Of a DNA stretch of 64,000 nucleotides, positions 1 to 8,563 are shown piece after piece (position 1 is the stretch's first letter; each line of letters opens with the position of its first letter). This DNA is from Sorangium aterium (GTDB lineage Bacteria > Myxococcota_A > Polyangia > Polyangiales > Polyangiaceae), in contig NZ_JAQNDK010000003.1 of NCBI RefSeq assembly GCF_028368935.1, forward strand, positions 682,001-746,000. The letters are read 5' to 3'. The notes beneath the pieces were generated by a model. It had not been told where the DNA came from and did no database searches. It was given only the letters and a program-made list of their open reading frames with translations. The translations under genes were made by a program, and so were the position numbers.

Positions 1-4
1 CTTC

Positions 5-3000
5 ATGGCCCATCCTCGGTACGAGCCGGGCGAGATCCTCGGGCAGGGGGCGCAGGGCGTCGTGGGGCGCGTGATCGACCGCGAGGCGCGGGGGCGCGAG
101 CTCGTCGCGAAGGTGTTCCGTCAGGGCGCCTTCCGCGAGGACACCCTGCTCGGCGAGTTCGCGCTGCTCGCGCGCCTGCGCATCTCCGGCGTGGTGCGGG
201 CGCACGATCTCGGGCGGGACGAGCGGACGGGAGCGCCCTTCCTCGTCGAGGAGTACGTCGCCGGCGACGACGCCGCGGCGTGGGTGCAGGAGGGCCCGGC
301 CGCCGAACGCCCGGCGCGGCTCGCGGGCGTGCTCGCCGGCGTCGCGAGGACGCTCGCCGCCCTGCACGACGCGGGGTTCGTGCACAGCGATCTCAAGCCG
401 GCGCACGTCCGGATGCGGCCCCTCGGCGGGGGCGGCGCCGAGGCCGTGCTCCTCGACCTCGGGGCGGCGGTCTCGAGGGCGCGCGCGCCGGGCGGCGCCG
501 TCGCGTTCACCTCGGCGTTCGCCGCGCCCGAGCTGCTCGCCGGGGGCGCGCCCTCGCCCGCGTCCGACCTCTACAGCCTGGGGGCGCTCGCGTGGTGCTC
601 GGCCGCGGGCCGCCCGCCCGGGCCCTTTCGCGCGCGGCGCCCGCTGCGCGACGCCGCACCGTGGGTCCAGCCGAGCGTGGCCGAGGTGATCGAGGCGCTG
701 CTCGCGCTGCACCCGCGAGACCGCCCCCCCGAGGCCCGCGAGGTGCTCCGGCAGCTCGGCGTCGCGGCCGCGGAGGCGGGCATCGCCGTCGGGGCGCCGC
801 CCGCGCCCATCGGGCGGGAGCGCGAGCTCGAGGCGCTGCAGCAGGCGCCGTCACCGTCGGGGCACGTGCGTTATGTCACGGGGCCGAGCGGCGCCGGCAA
901 GAGCCACCTCGGCCGCGAACTCGTGACGCGGGCGCTGCTCGCCGGGCGGAGCGCCCGCTACGTGGCGTTCCCGCGCGAGGCCGACCCGCTCCTGCTGCGG
1001 CTCATCGCGTTCTTCCGGGGCGCCGAGCAGGCGCCGCCGTTCGTGACGCCGCCCCGCGACGGGCCTCCGCTCCTGCTCTTGCTGGACGACCTGGATCAGG
1101 CCCCGGCCGAGCTCCGCGCCGCGCTCGACGCGTACCGGTGCCGGCCGGCGGCGCCCGGCGGCGCGGCGATCGAGGTGATCGCGACGGCCCGGAGCGCGCC
1201 CGAGGGCGCGGCTTGCGTGGCGCTCGGGCCGCTCAGCGACGCGAGCTTCGGCGCGCTGTGCCGCGCGCTCGGCGTGGACGACGAGGCGAGCGTGCGAGAG
1301 GCCGCCGTGGCGTCGGGGAAGAACCCGGGGTGGCTCTTCGCGTCGCTCGGCCGCGTGCCGCTCACGAAGGACACGGCGCTCGAGCGGGTGCGCGGGCTGT
1401 CGGCCGATGCCTGCGCGACGCTCGCCGCGATCGCGATCGCGGGCGGCGCGCTGCCCGAGGCGCGCTGCTCTCTCGGGTTCGGGCCCGGCGGGCGGGCGGA
1501 CGCGCGGGGCGGCGGGCAGCAGCGCGCCTCCGGCGAGCGAGCCCTCGGCGAGCTGCTGGCGGGCGCGCTCATCGCGAGGCGGGAGGCGGCGGCCGGCGCG
1601 CTCACCACGCTGTCGGCTCCCGCCCTGGCGAGGGACCTAGCGGCGGCGCTCGCCACGCCGGAGATCGCCGAGGAGGTCGCCGCGGCGCTGCTCGCGGACC
1701 CCGGCGCGGCTGCGTCGGCGCTCCTCTCGGCGGCGGCGGCGCCGTGCACGAGCGCCCGCCGCGCGCAGCTCCACGAGCGGGCCGCGGCGCGAGCGCGCGA
1801 GGCCGGGCTGCGGTCGGAGGAGATCGACGCGCTGCTCGCGCTCGGCGAGGACGCGGACCGGAGGACCCCGGCGCTCCTGTGCAGGCTCGAGCGGCTGACG
1901 CGCGACGCGGGCGTGGGCGCGGCGCACCCGCAGGTCGTCGCGTGGCTCGACGAGGCGGCGCAGGGGGACGAGCGGGTGCTCGTGCTCGCGCTGCGGCGGC
2001 GCGCGGAGAGGCGCGCGCGTGATGGAGACGCGACGGCGGCGAAGGAGCAGGCGCTCGCGGCGCTCGCGGCGGCGCGGAGGCTCGGCGGCGGGGCGGCCGA
2101 GGCGTTCGCGCTGTCGACGCTGGGGCTCGTGGCGCTGATGCGCGCCGACTGGGGCGAGGCGGAGGCGTGGCTCGCGGGGGCGCAGGCGAAGCTGCCCTCG
2201 GCGGGCGAGCGCGTGGACGACGTCGAAGGCGAGCGCGTGGACGACGTGGAAGAGGTGGCGCGGCTCCACCACAACGCGGGCATCGTGGCGCTCTACCGCG
2301 GCCAGGTGGACGACGCGGTGCGGACGTTCGAGGCGTCGCTCGCGGTGAAGCGGAGCCTCGGGGATCGAGCCGGCATGCGCTCGTGCCTGATGAACCTGGG
2401 GATCGCCCTCGGGAAGGCGTCGCGCTACGAGGACGCCTTCCGCGCGCTCGACGAGGCGATGCGGCTCGCGCGGTCGCTGGGTCAGGTGGCGGGGCGCGGC
2501 TGGTGCCTGTCGGCGCGCGCGGACATCGAGGTGCGCCGCGGCGACGCGCGCGCGGCGGAGCGCTGCATCGAGGAGGCGTGGGCGCTCGCGGCGTCGCTCC
2601 CTGCGGCGATCCAGGCCGATCTGGTGATCGCGCGGGCGAACGTGGCGTTGCTCGACGGCGACGGCCCGAGGGCGCTCGCGGCGCTCGCGGCGCTGGATCC
2701 GGGCGTGCGAGCGAACGATCCGCTCGTGGACGCGCGGGCCCAGGTGGCGGAGGCGCAGGTGTACCTCACGAAGCTGCCAGCGGAGCCACGGCGGGCGGCG
2801 CGGGGGGCGATCCGGGCCGCGCGGCGGGCGCGCGCGGCGATGCTCGCGGAGGTGGAGGCGCAGGCGCTCGACGTGCTCCGCTCGGCGCGGCCGGGCGCAC
2901 CGGCGGCGGGCAGCGCGTATGCTGGCCGAGGCATGACAGCGGCGGCGAGCGGGGAGGATGAAGCGCTCTGGGCGTGGCTCGCATCGGTGGCGGCCGCGGG

Positions 3001-4648
3001 CGACGGCGCGAGGGGGACGGCGGACGGCGCCGCGGAGGCAGCGATCGGGCTCGCCCGCGCCCTCGTGCAGCAGTCGGGGGCCGAGCGCGCGCTGCTCGCC
3101 GTGGTCGACGAGCAGGGGCGGGTGGTCGCGGCCTGGGGCGCCGATCTCGACGGGCTGGAGATCGCCGAGGCGGCGCGGCGCATCGCGCCCGACCTGGCCC
3201 GGCTCGCGCTGAGCCAGGCCGCGCCCGTCCACTACCAGCGCGACGTGGAGACGCCGGGCGGCCGCGGCTCGCGGCTCGTGGTGCGCGGCGGCGCAGACCA
3301 CGCCTCGATGGGCGCGCGCGCCCTGGCGGCGAGCGCGGTCTCGCCGGGTCCGGCGCTCCCCGGGCCTCTGCGCGCGCTCCTCGTGGTCGAGCACCGGTTC
3401 CGCCCGGCGTGCTTCGATGCCGTCACGGAGGCGCAGGCCGCTCGCTGGGCGTCGCTCGCGGGGCTCTTCCTGCGGCTCTTCGCCCGCCCCGGAGCGCCGG
3501 AGGAGCCGCGCCGCGAAGGCCCGGCGCCTGCCTGCCTCGCCTCGCTCGCGGAGCCCGCGCCCGATCTCCGGCACGCCGACACCACGGTCGTGCCCGCGGC
3601 CCCGCTGCGGAGGAGCTTCCCCGGCATCCTGGGCCAGAGCCCCGCGCTGCGCCGGGCGCTCGCGCGCCTCGACGCGGCGATCGACAGCGATCTGCCCGTG
3701 CTCCTGATAGGCGAGACCGGCACGGGTAAGGAGCTCTTCGCCCGCGCGCTCCACGATCTCGGCCCGCGCCGTTCGCGCGAGCGCGTCGCCGTCAACTGCG
3801 GCGCGGTGCCCGACACGCTCTTCGAGGCGGAGCTCTTCGGCCACGCGCGGGCCTCGTTCACGGGGGCCGAGCGCGCGCGCCCCGGCCTGCTCGCCCGGGC
3901 CGAGGGCGGCACGCTCTTCCTCGACGAGCTGGGGGAGCTGCCGCTCCCGCGCCAGGCGGTGCTGCTGCGGGCGCTGGAGTCACGGCGCTATCGCCCGGTG
4001 GGCAGCGACGACGAGCGGCCGTTCGACGCGCGGATCGTCGCGGCCACGAACCGGGATCTCGCGCAGGCGGTCGCCGAGCGGGCGTTCCGGCAGGACCTGC
4101 TCTTCCGGGTGAACGCGATCGAGATCCACGTGCCGCCGCTCCGCGATCGGGAGGGCGACGTGCCGCTGCTGCTCGCCGGGTACCTGGATCGGATGGGCGC
4201 CCCCATCGAGATCGCGCCGCGAGCGCTCGCGGCGCTCGACGCCTACGCGTGGCCCGGCAACGTGCGGGAGCTCGCGCACCTGGTCCAGCGCCTGGCCGCG
4301 CTGGGCGTGCGCCGCGTCGACCTCGAGCACCTCCCGCGGGGGGTGCGGGCGAGCGCGCTGCGAGCGAGCGCGCGCCGGACGCCCGCCGCCGCGGAGCGCC
4401 CCGCGGGCGAGGCGCGACCGCCGGCCAGTCCCGCTCCGCCGCCGGCCGCGGAGCGCCCCGCGGGCGAGGCGCGCCACGCGCTGGCCGAGGACGACGAGCG
4501 CGAGCCGATCCGCCGCGCGCTCGCGGAGACCGGCGGGAACATCAGCCGCGCGGCCGAGCGCCTCGGCATCACGCGCCACGGTCTGAAGAAGCGCATGGCG
4601 CGCCTCGGCATGCGCGCCCCCTCCGGATCGCAGGGGAAGGCGGGGTGA
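5..4648 (+). CDS. Kinase-like / ATPase / TPR / GAF / sigma-54 activator fusion protein
   Basis: A 1547-residue multidomain cytoplasmic regulator. The order is a Hanks-kinase fold (about 1-255), a STAND/AAA ATPase with P-loop GPSGAGKS and Walker B LLLLLDDLD (about 265-560), TPR helices (about 690-960), a GAF-like domain (about 985-1180), a sigma-54 AAA+ domain with GETGTGKE (about 1205-1440) and a Fis-type helix-turn-helix (about 1495-1535). The kinase is degenerate: Lys36 is present, but the catalytic loop reads HSD (126-128) instead of HRD and the metal motif is DLG (from 151). The GAFTGA loop reads ASFTGA. It probably activates a sigma-54 promoter in response to a signal bound by GAF, TPR or the kinase-like part; the target is unknown. 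Two internal duplications occur: GERVDDVE near 740, and an Ala/Pro linker just before the HTH. The start fits the kinase N-terminus, but only four bases lie upstream in the window, so an earlier start cannot be excluded. Confidence 0.9.
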   Translation: MAHPRYEPGEILGQGAQGVVGRVIDREARGRELVAKVFRQGAFREDTLLGEFALLARLRISGVVRAHDLGRDERTGAPFLVEEYVAGDDAAAWVQEGPAAERPARLAGVLAGVARTLAALHDAGFVHSDLKPAHVRMRPLGGGGAEAVLLDLGAAVSRARAPGGAVAFTSAFAAPELLAGGAPSPASDLYSLGALAWCSAAGRPPGPFRARRPLRDAAPWVQPSVAEVIEALLALHPRDRPPEAREVLRQLGVAAAEAGIAVGAPPAPIGRERELEALQQAPSPSGHVRYVTGPSGAGKSHLGRELVTRALLAGRSARYVAFPREADPLLLRLIAFFRGAEQAPPFVTPPRDGPPLLLLLDDLDQAPAELRAALDAYRCRPAAPGGAAIEVIATARSAPEGAACVALGPLSDASFGALCRALGVDDEASVREAAVASGKNPGWLFASLGRVPLTKDTALERVRGLSADACATLAAIAIAGGALPEARCSLGFGPGGRADARGGGQQRASGERALGELLAGALIARREAAAGALTTLSAPALARDLAAALATPEIAEEVAAALLADPGAAASALLSAAAAPCTSARRAQLHERAAARAREAGLRSEEIDALLALGEDADRRTPALLCRLERLTRDAGVGAAHPQVVAWLDEAAQGDERVLVLALRRRAERRARDGDATAAKEQALAALAAARRLGGGAAEAFALSTLGLVALMRADWGEAEAWLAGAQAKLPSAGERVDDVEGERVDDVEEVARLHHNAGIVALYRGQVDDAVRTFEASLAVKRSLGDRAGMRSCLMNLGIALGKASRYEDAFRALDEAMRLARSLGQVAGRGWCLSARADIEVRRGDARAAERCIEEAWALAASLPAAIQADLVIARANVALLDGDGPRALAALAALDPGVRANDPLVDARAQVAEAQVYLTKLPAEPRRAARGAIRAARRARAAMLAEVEAQALDVLRSARPGAPAAGSAYAGRGMTAAASGEDEALWAWLASVAAAGDGARGTADGAAEAAIGLARALVQQSGAERALLAVVDEQGRVVAAWGADLDGLEIAEAARRIAPDLARLALSQAAPVHYQRDVETPGGRGSRLVVRGGADHASMGARALAASAVSPGPALPGPLRALLVVEHRFRPACFDAVTEAQAARWASLAGLFLRLFARPGAPEEPRREGPAPACLASLAEPAPDLRHADTTVVPAAPLRRSFPGILGQSPALRRALARLDAAIDSDLPVLLIGETGTGKELFARALHDLGPRRSRERVAVNCGAVPDTLFEAELFGHARASFTGAERARPGLLARAEGGTLFLDELGELPLPRQAVLLRALESRRYRPVGSDDERPFDARIVAATNRDLAQAVAERAFRQDLLFRVNAIEIHVPPLRDREGDVPLLLAGYLDRMGAPIEIAPRALAALDAYAWPGNVRELAHLVQRLAALGVRRVDLEHLPRGVRASALRASARRTPAAAERPAGEARPPASPAPPPAAERPAGEARHALAEDDEREPIRRALAETGGNISRAAERLGITRHGLKKRMARLGMRAPSGSQGKAG

Positions 4649-4709
4649 ACCCCCTCGTGAAGGCGCTGCTGACGAAGAGGCAGGCAAACGCAGTATCGGA
4701 GGACTCTTT

Positions 4710-5990
4710 ATGAAGGGCAGCGGTTCCGGAGCACTGAACACATCGAGGCTCGAGGAAGAGCACCAGCGAGGCCGCGCGGCAGGACAAATGGTCTTTCCGA
4801 TCCTCCCGCGCCCCTGCCACCCTCGAGGACCGAGCCCTCGCCGTGGGTGGAGCGGGCGGTTCGCCCTCGCGTTGCTCGTCGCGGGCTGCTCGCCTGCGGC
4901 CGTCGACGGATCGCCGGCGCACCCGCCGGACGGCGGAGGTGGCGCCCCCACCGAGCCGCCCCCGCCCGCTGCATGCGATGCCTCCGCGGCCGACGGCGTC
5001 GCCGTCTTCGCCTCGGACGTCGACACAGGCGCCCCGCAGGCGCCCGGAGCTCCCCCCTACGCGATCGACGGCTGCTGGCTGGCCTACGTCGCGCCGCGCG
5101 AGGCCGGCGACGCGAGCGGCGCTCTGAGGCTGCGTGATCTCGGTACGGGCGAAGAGCTCCTCCTCGCGCCGGCCGCCGAGACGCCCCGCCGGCCTGCGCT
5201 CGCCGGCGACGTCGTGGTCTGGGAGGCGACGGACAGCGGAACACGCGTGGTGCGCGTGCGCCGGGGTGGCCAGACGCAGACGATCCGCGGCCCGTTCGAT
5301 CACGCGGGCGAGCCGCGCGTGGAGGGAGACGCCGTGGTGCTGACAGGCTGGCTGACCGCGGACGAGAGCGGCGACACGGACGTCTTCCTGTACGAGATCG
5401 GCGAGGAGGAGGCGGTCCAGATCGCGTCCGGCCCGGGCCAGCAGCGCTTCCCGGACATCTCGGCGACGCACGTCGCCTTCGCTGATTTCTCCGAGGATCC
5501 CGACGGCCGCTTCGACGAGGACGCGCGCGATCTCGCGGACATCGTGGTCTATGACCGGCGCACGAGGCGCGCCACCCGGCGCTCCCGGGAAGGCAAACAG
5601 TCCTTCCCGATGCTCGGCGCTGGAGAGAGGGGGGTGGCTTATCTCGAATGGGCGCCGTTTCATCCGGAGCCCAAGTTCGAGCAGTTCGATCTGCGGATCG
5701 GGGACATCACCGCTCCTGCGGACGGCGACGCCTTGGCCGCGAGCATCGAGCAGTCGGGCCGGCCGTACGTGCTCCCCGAGGTCCGCGGCGAGCTCATCGA
5801 GTGGGTGGAGCGGCCTGCGGACGGCAATGCGTCCTTGCGGCGGAGGCCGGCCGATCTCTCGGCGCCCGCGGTCGAGGTCCCCGGGCTCTCGGCGTTCGAG
5901 CTGTTCGGGCCGTCGGCCTCTGCGACGATCACGGTGCTCGCGGCGCGCTCGCCGGGAGGCGAGCTGGAGCTCCGCGGCGTCGCTCGGTGA
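4710..5990 (+). CDS. Probable secreted lipoprotein with TolB-like propeller repeats
   Basis: A 426-residue protein with a hydrophobic stretch and lipobox LLVAGC-S, so probably an outer-membrane or periplasmic lipoprotein. After a Pro/Gly-rich linker, the body has repeated strand patterns (YAIDGCWLAY, GDVVVWEA, GDAVVLTGW, ATHVAFADF) like TolB/WD40-type beta-propellers. No catalytic residues are evident. ATG 4710 has a strong GGAGG seven bases upstream but puts 59 residues before the lipid Cys. ATG 4788, with weaker AGGAC upstream, gives a more normal 33-residue signal region, so the start is uncertain. It lies 61 bp after the giant regulator on the same strand and converges on the glycoside hydrolase gene. 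Role unknown. Confidence 0.75.
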   Translation: MKGSGSGALNTSRLEEEHQRGRAAGQMVFPILPRPCHPRGPSPRRGWSGRFALALLVAGCSPAAVDGSPAHPPDGGGGAPTEPPPPAACDASAADGVAVFASDVDTGAPQAPGAPPYAIDGCWLAYVAPREAGDASGALRLRDLGTGEELLLAPAAETPRRPALAGDVVVWEATDSGTRVVRVRRGGQTQTIRGPFDHAGEPRVEGDAVVLTGWLTADESGDTDVFLYEIGEEEAVQIASGPGQQRFPDISATHVAFADFSEDPDGRFDEDARDLADIVVYDRRTRRATRRSREGKQSFPMLGAGERGVAYLEWAPFHPEPKFEQFDLRIGDITAPADGDALAASIEQSGRPYVLPEVRGELIEWVERPADGNASLRRRPADLSAPAVEVPGLSAFELFGPSASATITVLAARSPGGELELRGVAR

Positions 5991-6078
5991 TCCAGGGGGG
6001 CGCAGGACAGCCTCGCGGCGACGCGGTGTAGGTCCGGGAACGCTACCTCCCGGCGGGACAGGCCTCGCGAGGGGAGTC

Positions 6079-6125
6079 GGCGTGGGGCGCCCGCGATCAC
6101 CGGAGTGATCCGAGCGCCCCACGCC
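6079..6125. terminator. Nested hairpin between convergent genes, likely bidirectional terminator
   Basis: A perfect 12-bp inverted repeat (GGCGTGGGGCGC at 6079-6090, its complement at 6114-6125) encloses a second perfect hairpin, GATCAC-CGGA-GTGATC (6095-6110). It sits between the stop codons of two convergent genes. No clear U-tract follows, so intrinsic termination is inferred from structure and position. Confidence 0.6.
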
Positions 6126-6132
6126 CGCCGAG

Positions 6133-7686
6133 CTACTTCTTCGCAGCAGCGGCAGCCGGCGCCGCGGCCGGCGCCTTCGCAGGCGCAGCCGGCGCCGCGG
6201 CCGGCGCCTTCCCGGCAGCCGGCGCCTTCCCGGCAGCCGGCGCCGCGGCATGCTCCTGCGGCGTGATGATGCGGAATTTGCCGCTCAGGTGCAGCAGCGA
6301 CATCGTGTACAGCATGCCGTCGTAGTACCGCCACTTGCCGGTGGGCGCCTCGCGCTGATACAGCTCTTCGACGAAGCGCCAGGCCCGCGGATGGGTAGCC
6401 GCCAGCGCCGCGACGGCGTTCGCCGACACGAGCCCGAGCGAGTCGTAGTCGACGGTGGGCTTGCCCTCGAGGGTGAAGTTGCCCTTGTACTTGGGGCCCT
6501 GCGCCTCGAAGAACGCGAGGAGGCGATCGCTCAGCTCGGTCTGCCGTGGATCCTTCGCCCACCACGCCGCGTCCACCGACCAGTTGATCGCGGTGCGGAA
6601 CGCGTCCTGACGGAAGTTGGCGGTCCCCGCGTCCCACGAGGCGCCCTTGGGGGTGCCGTCGAAGTTGGCATAATCGGGAGCGAGCCCGGTCTTCGGGTGG
6701 GTCGTCTTGACGAAGTAATCGCGGCTCGCCTTGGCCGCCTCGGCCCAGAACGCGCGATCCGCCTCGGGGCCCCAGGCCGCCCAGAGATCGTAGAACGCCG
6801 GCAGGTGATACGACGGGTCGGTGTGATCGCCGTTCTTCGCGAAGTTGTCCGCGTCGGGCGTGAACCGCACCATCTTGTGCTCTGTGTTGAAGAGCGAGTG
6901 CAGCGTCGTCTTGCGCTTGTCCTTGTTGACCGGCCCGGTGATCGGCTTCCGGTTCTTCATCGCGTCGAGGATGGCGAAGGCTTCCTTCTTGTAGTCGTAG
7001 ATCCCCTTGCCGTTCCCCCAGCGGTTCGACGCGAACAGCAGCGCGGTGGCGAAATACTCCTCCGCGTCCGGCGCGGGATTCTCATCCATGGCCGTGCCGT
7101 CCGGGTGCATCTGCCACGAGAAGTAACCGAAGCCGGGGTGCTTCGGATCCGCATGGTACATGTGGGACTTGGCCCAGTTCCACAGGGCGTCGAAGTCGTC
7201 TTTGCGATCGACCTGCACGGCGATCATCATGCCGTACGACATCCCCTCGGAGCGAACATCGTTGTTGCCGATGTCCATGATGTACGCCTTGGGGCCGTTC
7301 GCGTTCTTCCCGGCCGGGAACAGGACGGCCTGCTCCTTGGGGTCGCCGTGGAACAGCTGCTCGTAGGCCTTCGCGATCTTGGCGTCGATCTCGGCGGGCT
7401 TGTGTCCGAGCTCGGCGAACAGGTTGCGATACTCACCCGTCGCGAACGCTCCCTTGGCAGCGGGCTTGAGCGGCGGACCGAGGGGCGCAGGCTCCGCCGG
7501 GGCGGGCGCCTGGGCCGTGCCGTTCGGGCTCGCGGTGGTGGCCGGAGCGGCGCTGTCGGCCGGAGTCGCGGAGCTCGCCGGACCGGGCGAGCCGACCTGG
7601 GTGCCCTGGTTGCTGGGCGCGCAGGCGATCACCGTGACCGCAAACCATACCGATGCGACGGGAGACGTTAGCATTCGCAAGTTCAT
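6133..7686 (-). CDS. Glycoside hydrolase family 8 lipoprotein (xylan/glucan oligosaccharide hydrolase)
   Basis: A 517-residue secreted enzyme. The start ATG 7686 has GAGGA eight bases upstream and gives a signal peptide with lipobox VIAC; an upstream in-frame ATG (7740) lacks these merits. After a Ser/Ala/Pro/Thr linker comes the GH8 core with the conserved run VRSEGMSYGMM, whose Glu (about residue 145) is the family's general acid, then WNWAKSHM, FGYFSW and an (alpha/alpha)6-barrel pattern. The length and motifs resemble reducing-end xylose-releasing exo-oligoxylanases more than classical cellulases, but substrate cannot be fixed by eye. The last 40 residues are a low-complexity Ala/Pro/Lys tail made of short direct repeats (AAGKAP, AAPA), perhaps a surface spacer. 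The inverting mechanism is family knowledge. Confidence 0.88.
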   Translation of the reverse strand: MNLRMLTSPVASVWFAVTVIACAPSNQGTQVGSPGPASSATPADSAAPATTASPNGTAQAPAPAEPAPLGPPLKPAAKGAFATGEYRNLFAELGHKPAEIDAKIAKAYEQLFHGDPKEQAVLFPAGKNANGPKAYIMDIGNNDVRSEGMSYGMMIAVQVDRKDDFDALWNWAKSHMYHADPKHPGFGYFSWQMHPDGTAMDENPAPDAEEYFATALLFASNRWGNGKGIYDYKKEAFAILDAMKNRKPITGPVNKDKRKTTLHSLFNTEHKMVRFTPDADNFAKNGDHTDPSYHLPAFYDLWAAWGPEADRAFWAEAAKASRDYFVKTTHPKTGLAPDYANFDGTPKGASWDAGTANFRQDAFRTAINWSVDAAWWAKDPRQTELSDRLLAFFEAQGPKYKGNFTLEGKPTVDYDSLGLVSANAVAALAATHPRAWRFVEELYQREAPTGKWRYYDGMLYTMSLLHLSGKFRIITPQEHAAAPAAGKAPAAGKAPAAAPAAPAKAPAAAPAAAAAKK

Positions 7687-8114
7687 CGCTGTCCTCGTGT
7701 TCGAGCTCGCATCCTGTGAGAACGCGCTCGGCGTGGACATCGCTGGCGATGCCCACGTGGTTCATGCTCGCAAGCAGGGGTGATGCGCCGAGGCGCCCAC
7801 CTCGATCAACTTCGGAGAGATCGGATACGCCGGCCGGGTGCTGCGGATCGTGAGGGGGACCTGAACCGTGGTGTTCTTGATTCGTGCAAGACTGACGTGC
7901 TCGTGGGTCGATCAGCCATCTTGTCCGGGCTGACGACCCGACCTTGAACGACGCGGAACGCCGCGATCCAGATGATGCTGCTCGGGGAGAAGGAAATCCA
8001 ACCGCCCGGAGGCGTCAAGCCCCAACTGCCGGGCCTGCCCGAGGGTGAGAAGACACCGTTACGACGGCGATCCGGTCCTCTTGGAAAAGTTGCGTGATCC
8101 CAGCGCCTTGTTCG
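7687..8114. other. Intergenic stretch without a supported gene
   Basis: This is the upstream region of the glycoside hydrolase gene, running up to a decayed gene pair. I saw no convincing coding frame, RNA or promoter. The open frames here lack ribosome-binding sites and recognisable protein sequence. Confidence 0.5.
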
Positions 8115-8210
8115 TGCAGCGAAGGGGCCGCCTTCGGCGACGTCGAGCGCGCTGCGTTCGCGGAGGACCGCGCTGGCCGAGGCGACCACCGCGCGCACGC
8201 GCGGGCGCGC
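8115..8210 (-). pseudogene. LysR-regulator fragment, remnant of a duplicated gene
   Basis: Bases 8139-8208 are almost identical to 19447-19516, an internal part of the intact LysR gene at 18805-19716. On the minus strand both encode RAVVASASAVLRER followed by [GS]ALDVA. Similarity fades toward 8115. Everything else of the regulator, including its HTH and most of the effector domain, is missing, so this is a fossil of a segmental duplication rather than a gene. Confidence 0.8.
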
Positions 8211-8254
8211 AGCAGCGCTGTCGCCGTCGACCTGCCCGGAGGAGACACGCCATC

Positions 8255-8383
8255 ATGAGCACCGCGCTCGATTCGCCGCGCGCTCAAAGGATCCTCGACC
8301 CCCTCTTCCAGGATGCCGACGGCGGCTATCCGCACATCATCGCCCGCGTCCGCGGCGACTGGCCGCGTCGCGGCCGACCGGAA
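8255..8383 (+). pseudogene. 5' fragment of a duplicated O-methyltransferase gene
   Basis: From about 8229 to 8383 the sequence, including the GGAGGAGAC ribosome-binding site, matches 19823-19977, the start of the intact O-methyltransferase gene. The first 40 codons correspond (MSTALDSPRAQRILD against MSTTLDSPRVQRTLD), then similarity stops before any SAM-binding motif. The fragment is in frame with the kinase gene downstream without an intervening stop, so translation from ATG 8255 would add 103 residues to that kinase. Intact as an enzyme it is not. Confidence 0.8.
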
Positions 8384-8563
8384 ATGCGAGCTCCCGCGCT
8401 CGCCGCCGACGACGGCGTCGCGGATGCGCCGCGGACCGAGGGCCGCCGCCGCGCACCCTCCTCCGCGCCGAGGCCCTCGCGTCCAGGAAAGTTGCCCCGC
8501 TCACCGCGGAAAAGGTGTAGAGGTGTAAGCTGTACCAGGTCGGAAACCGGGGTGAGGGGCGAC

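Noticed and set aside
1637..3844. A 735-codon open frame on the minus strand inside the first gene
   Set aside because: It is the antisense shadow of a high-GC gene: Arg-rich, without any recognisable domain, and the plus strand encodes clear TPR, GAF and sigma-54 sequence.
8255..8563. An intact second methyltransferase gene
   Set aside because: Similarity ends after about 40 codons, before the SAM-binding motif; only the 5' end remains.
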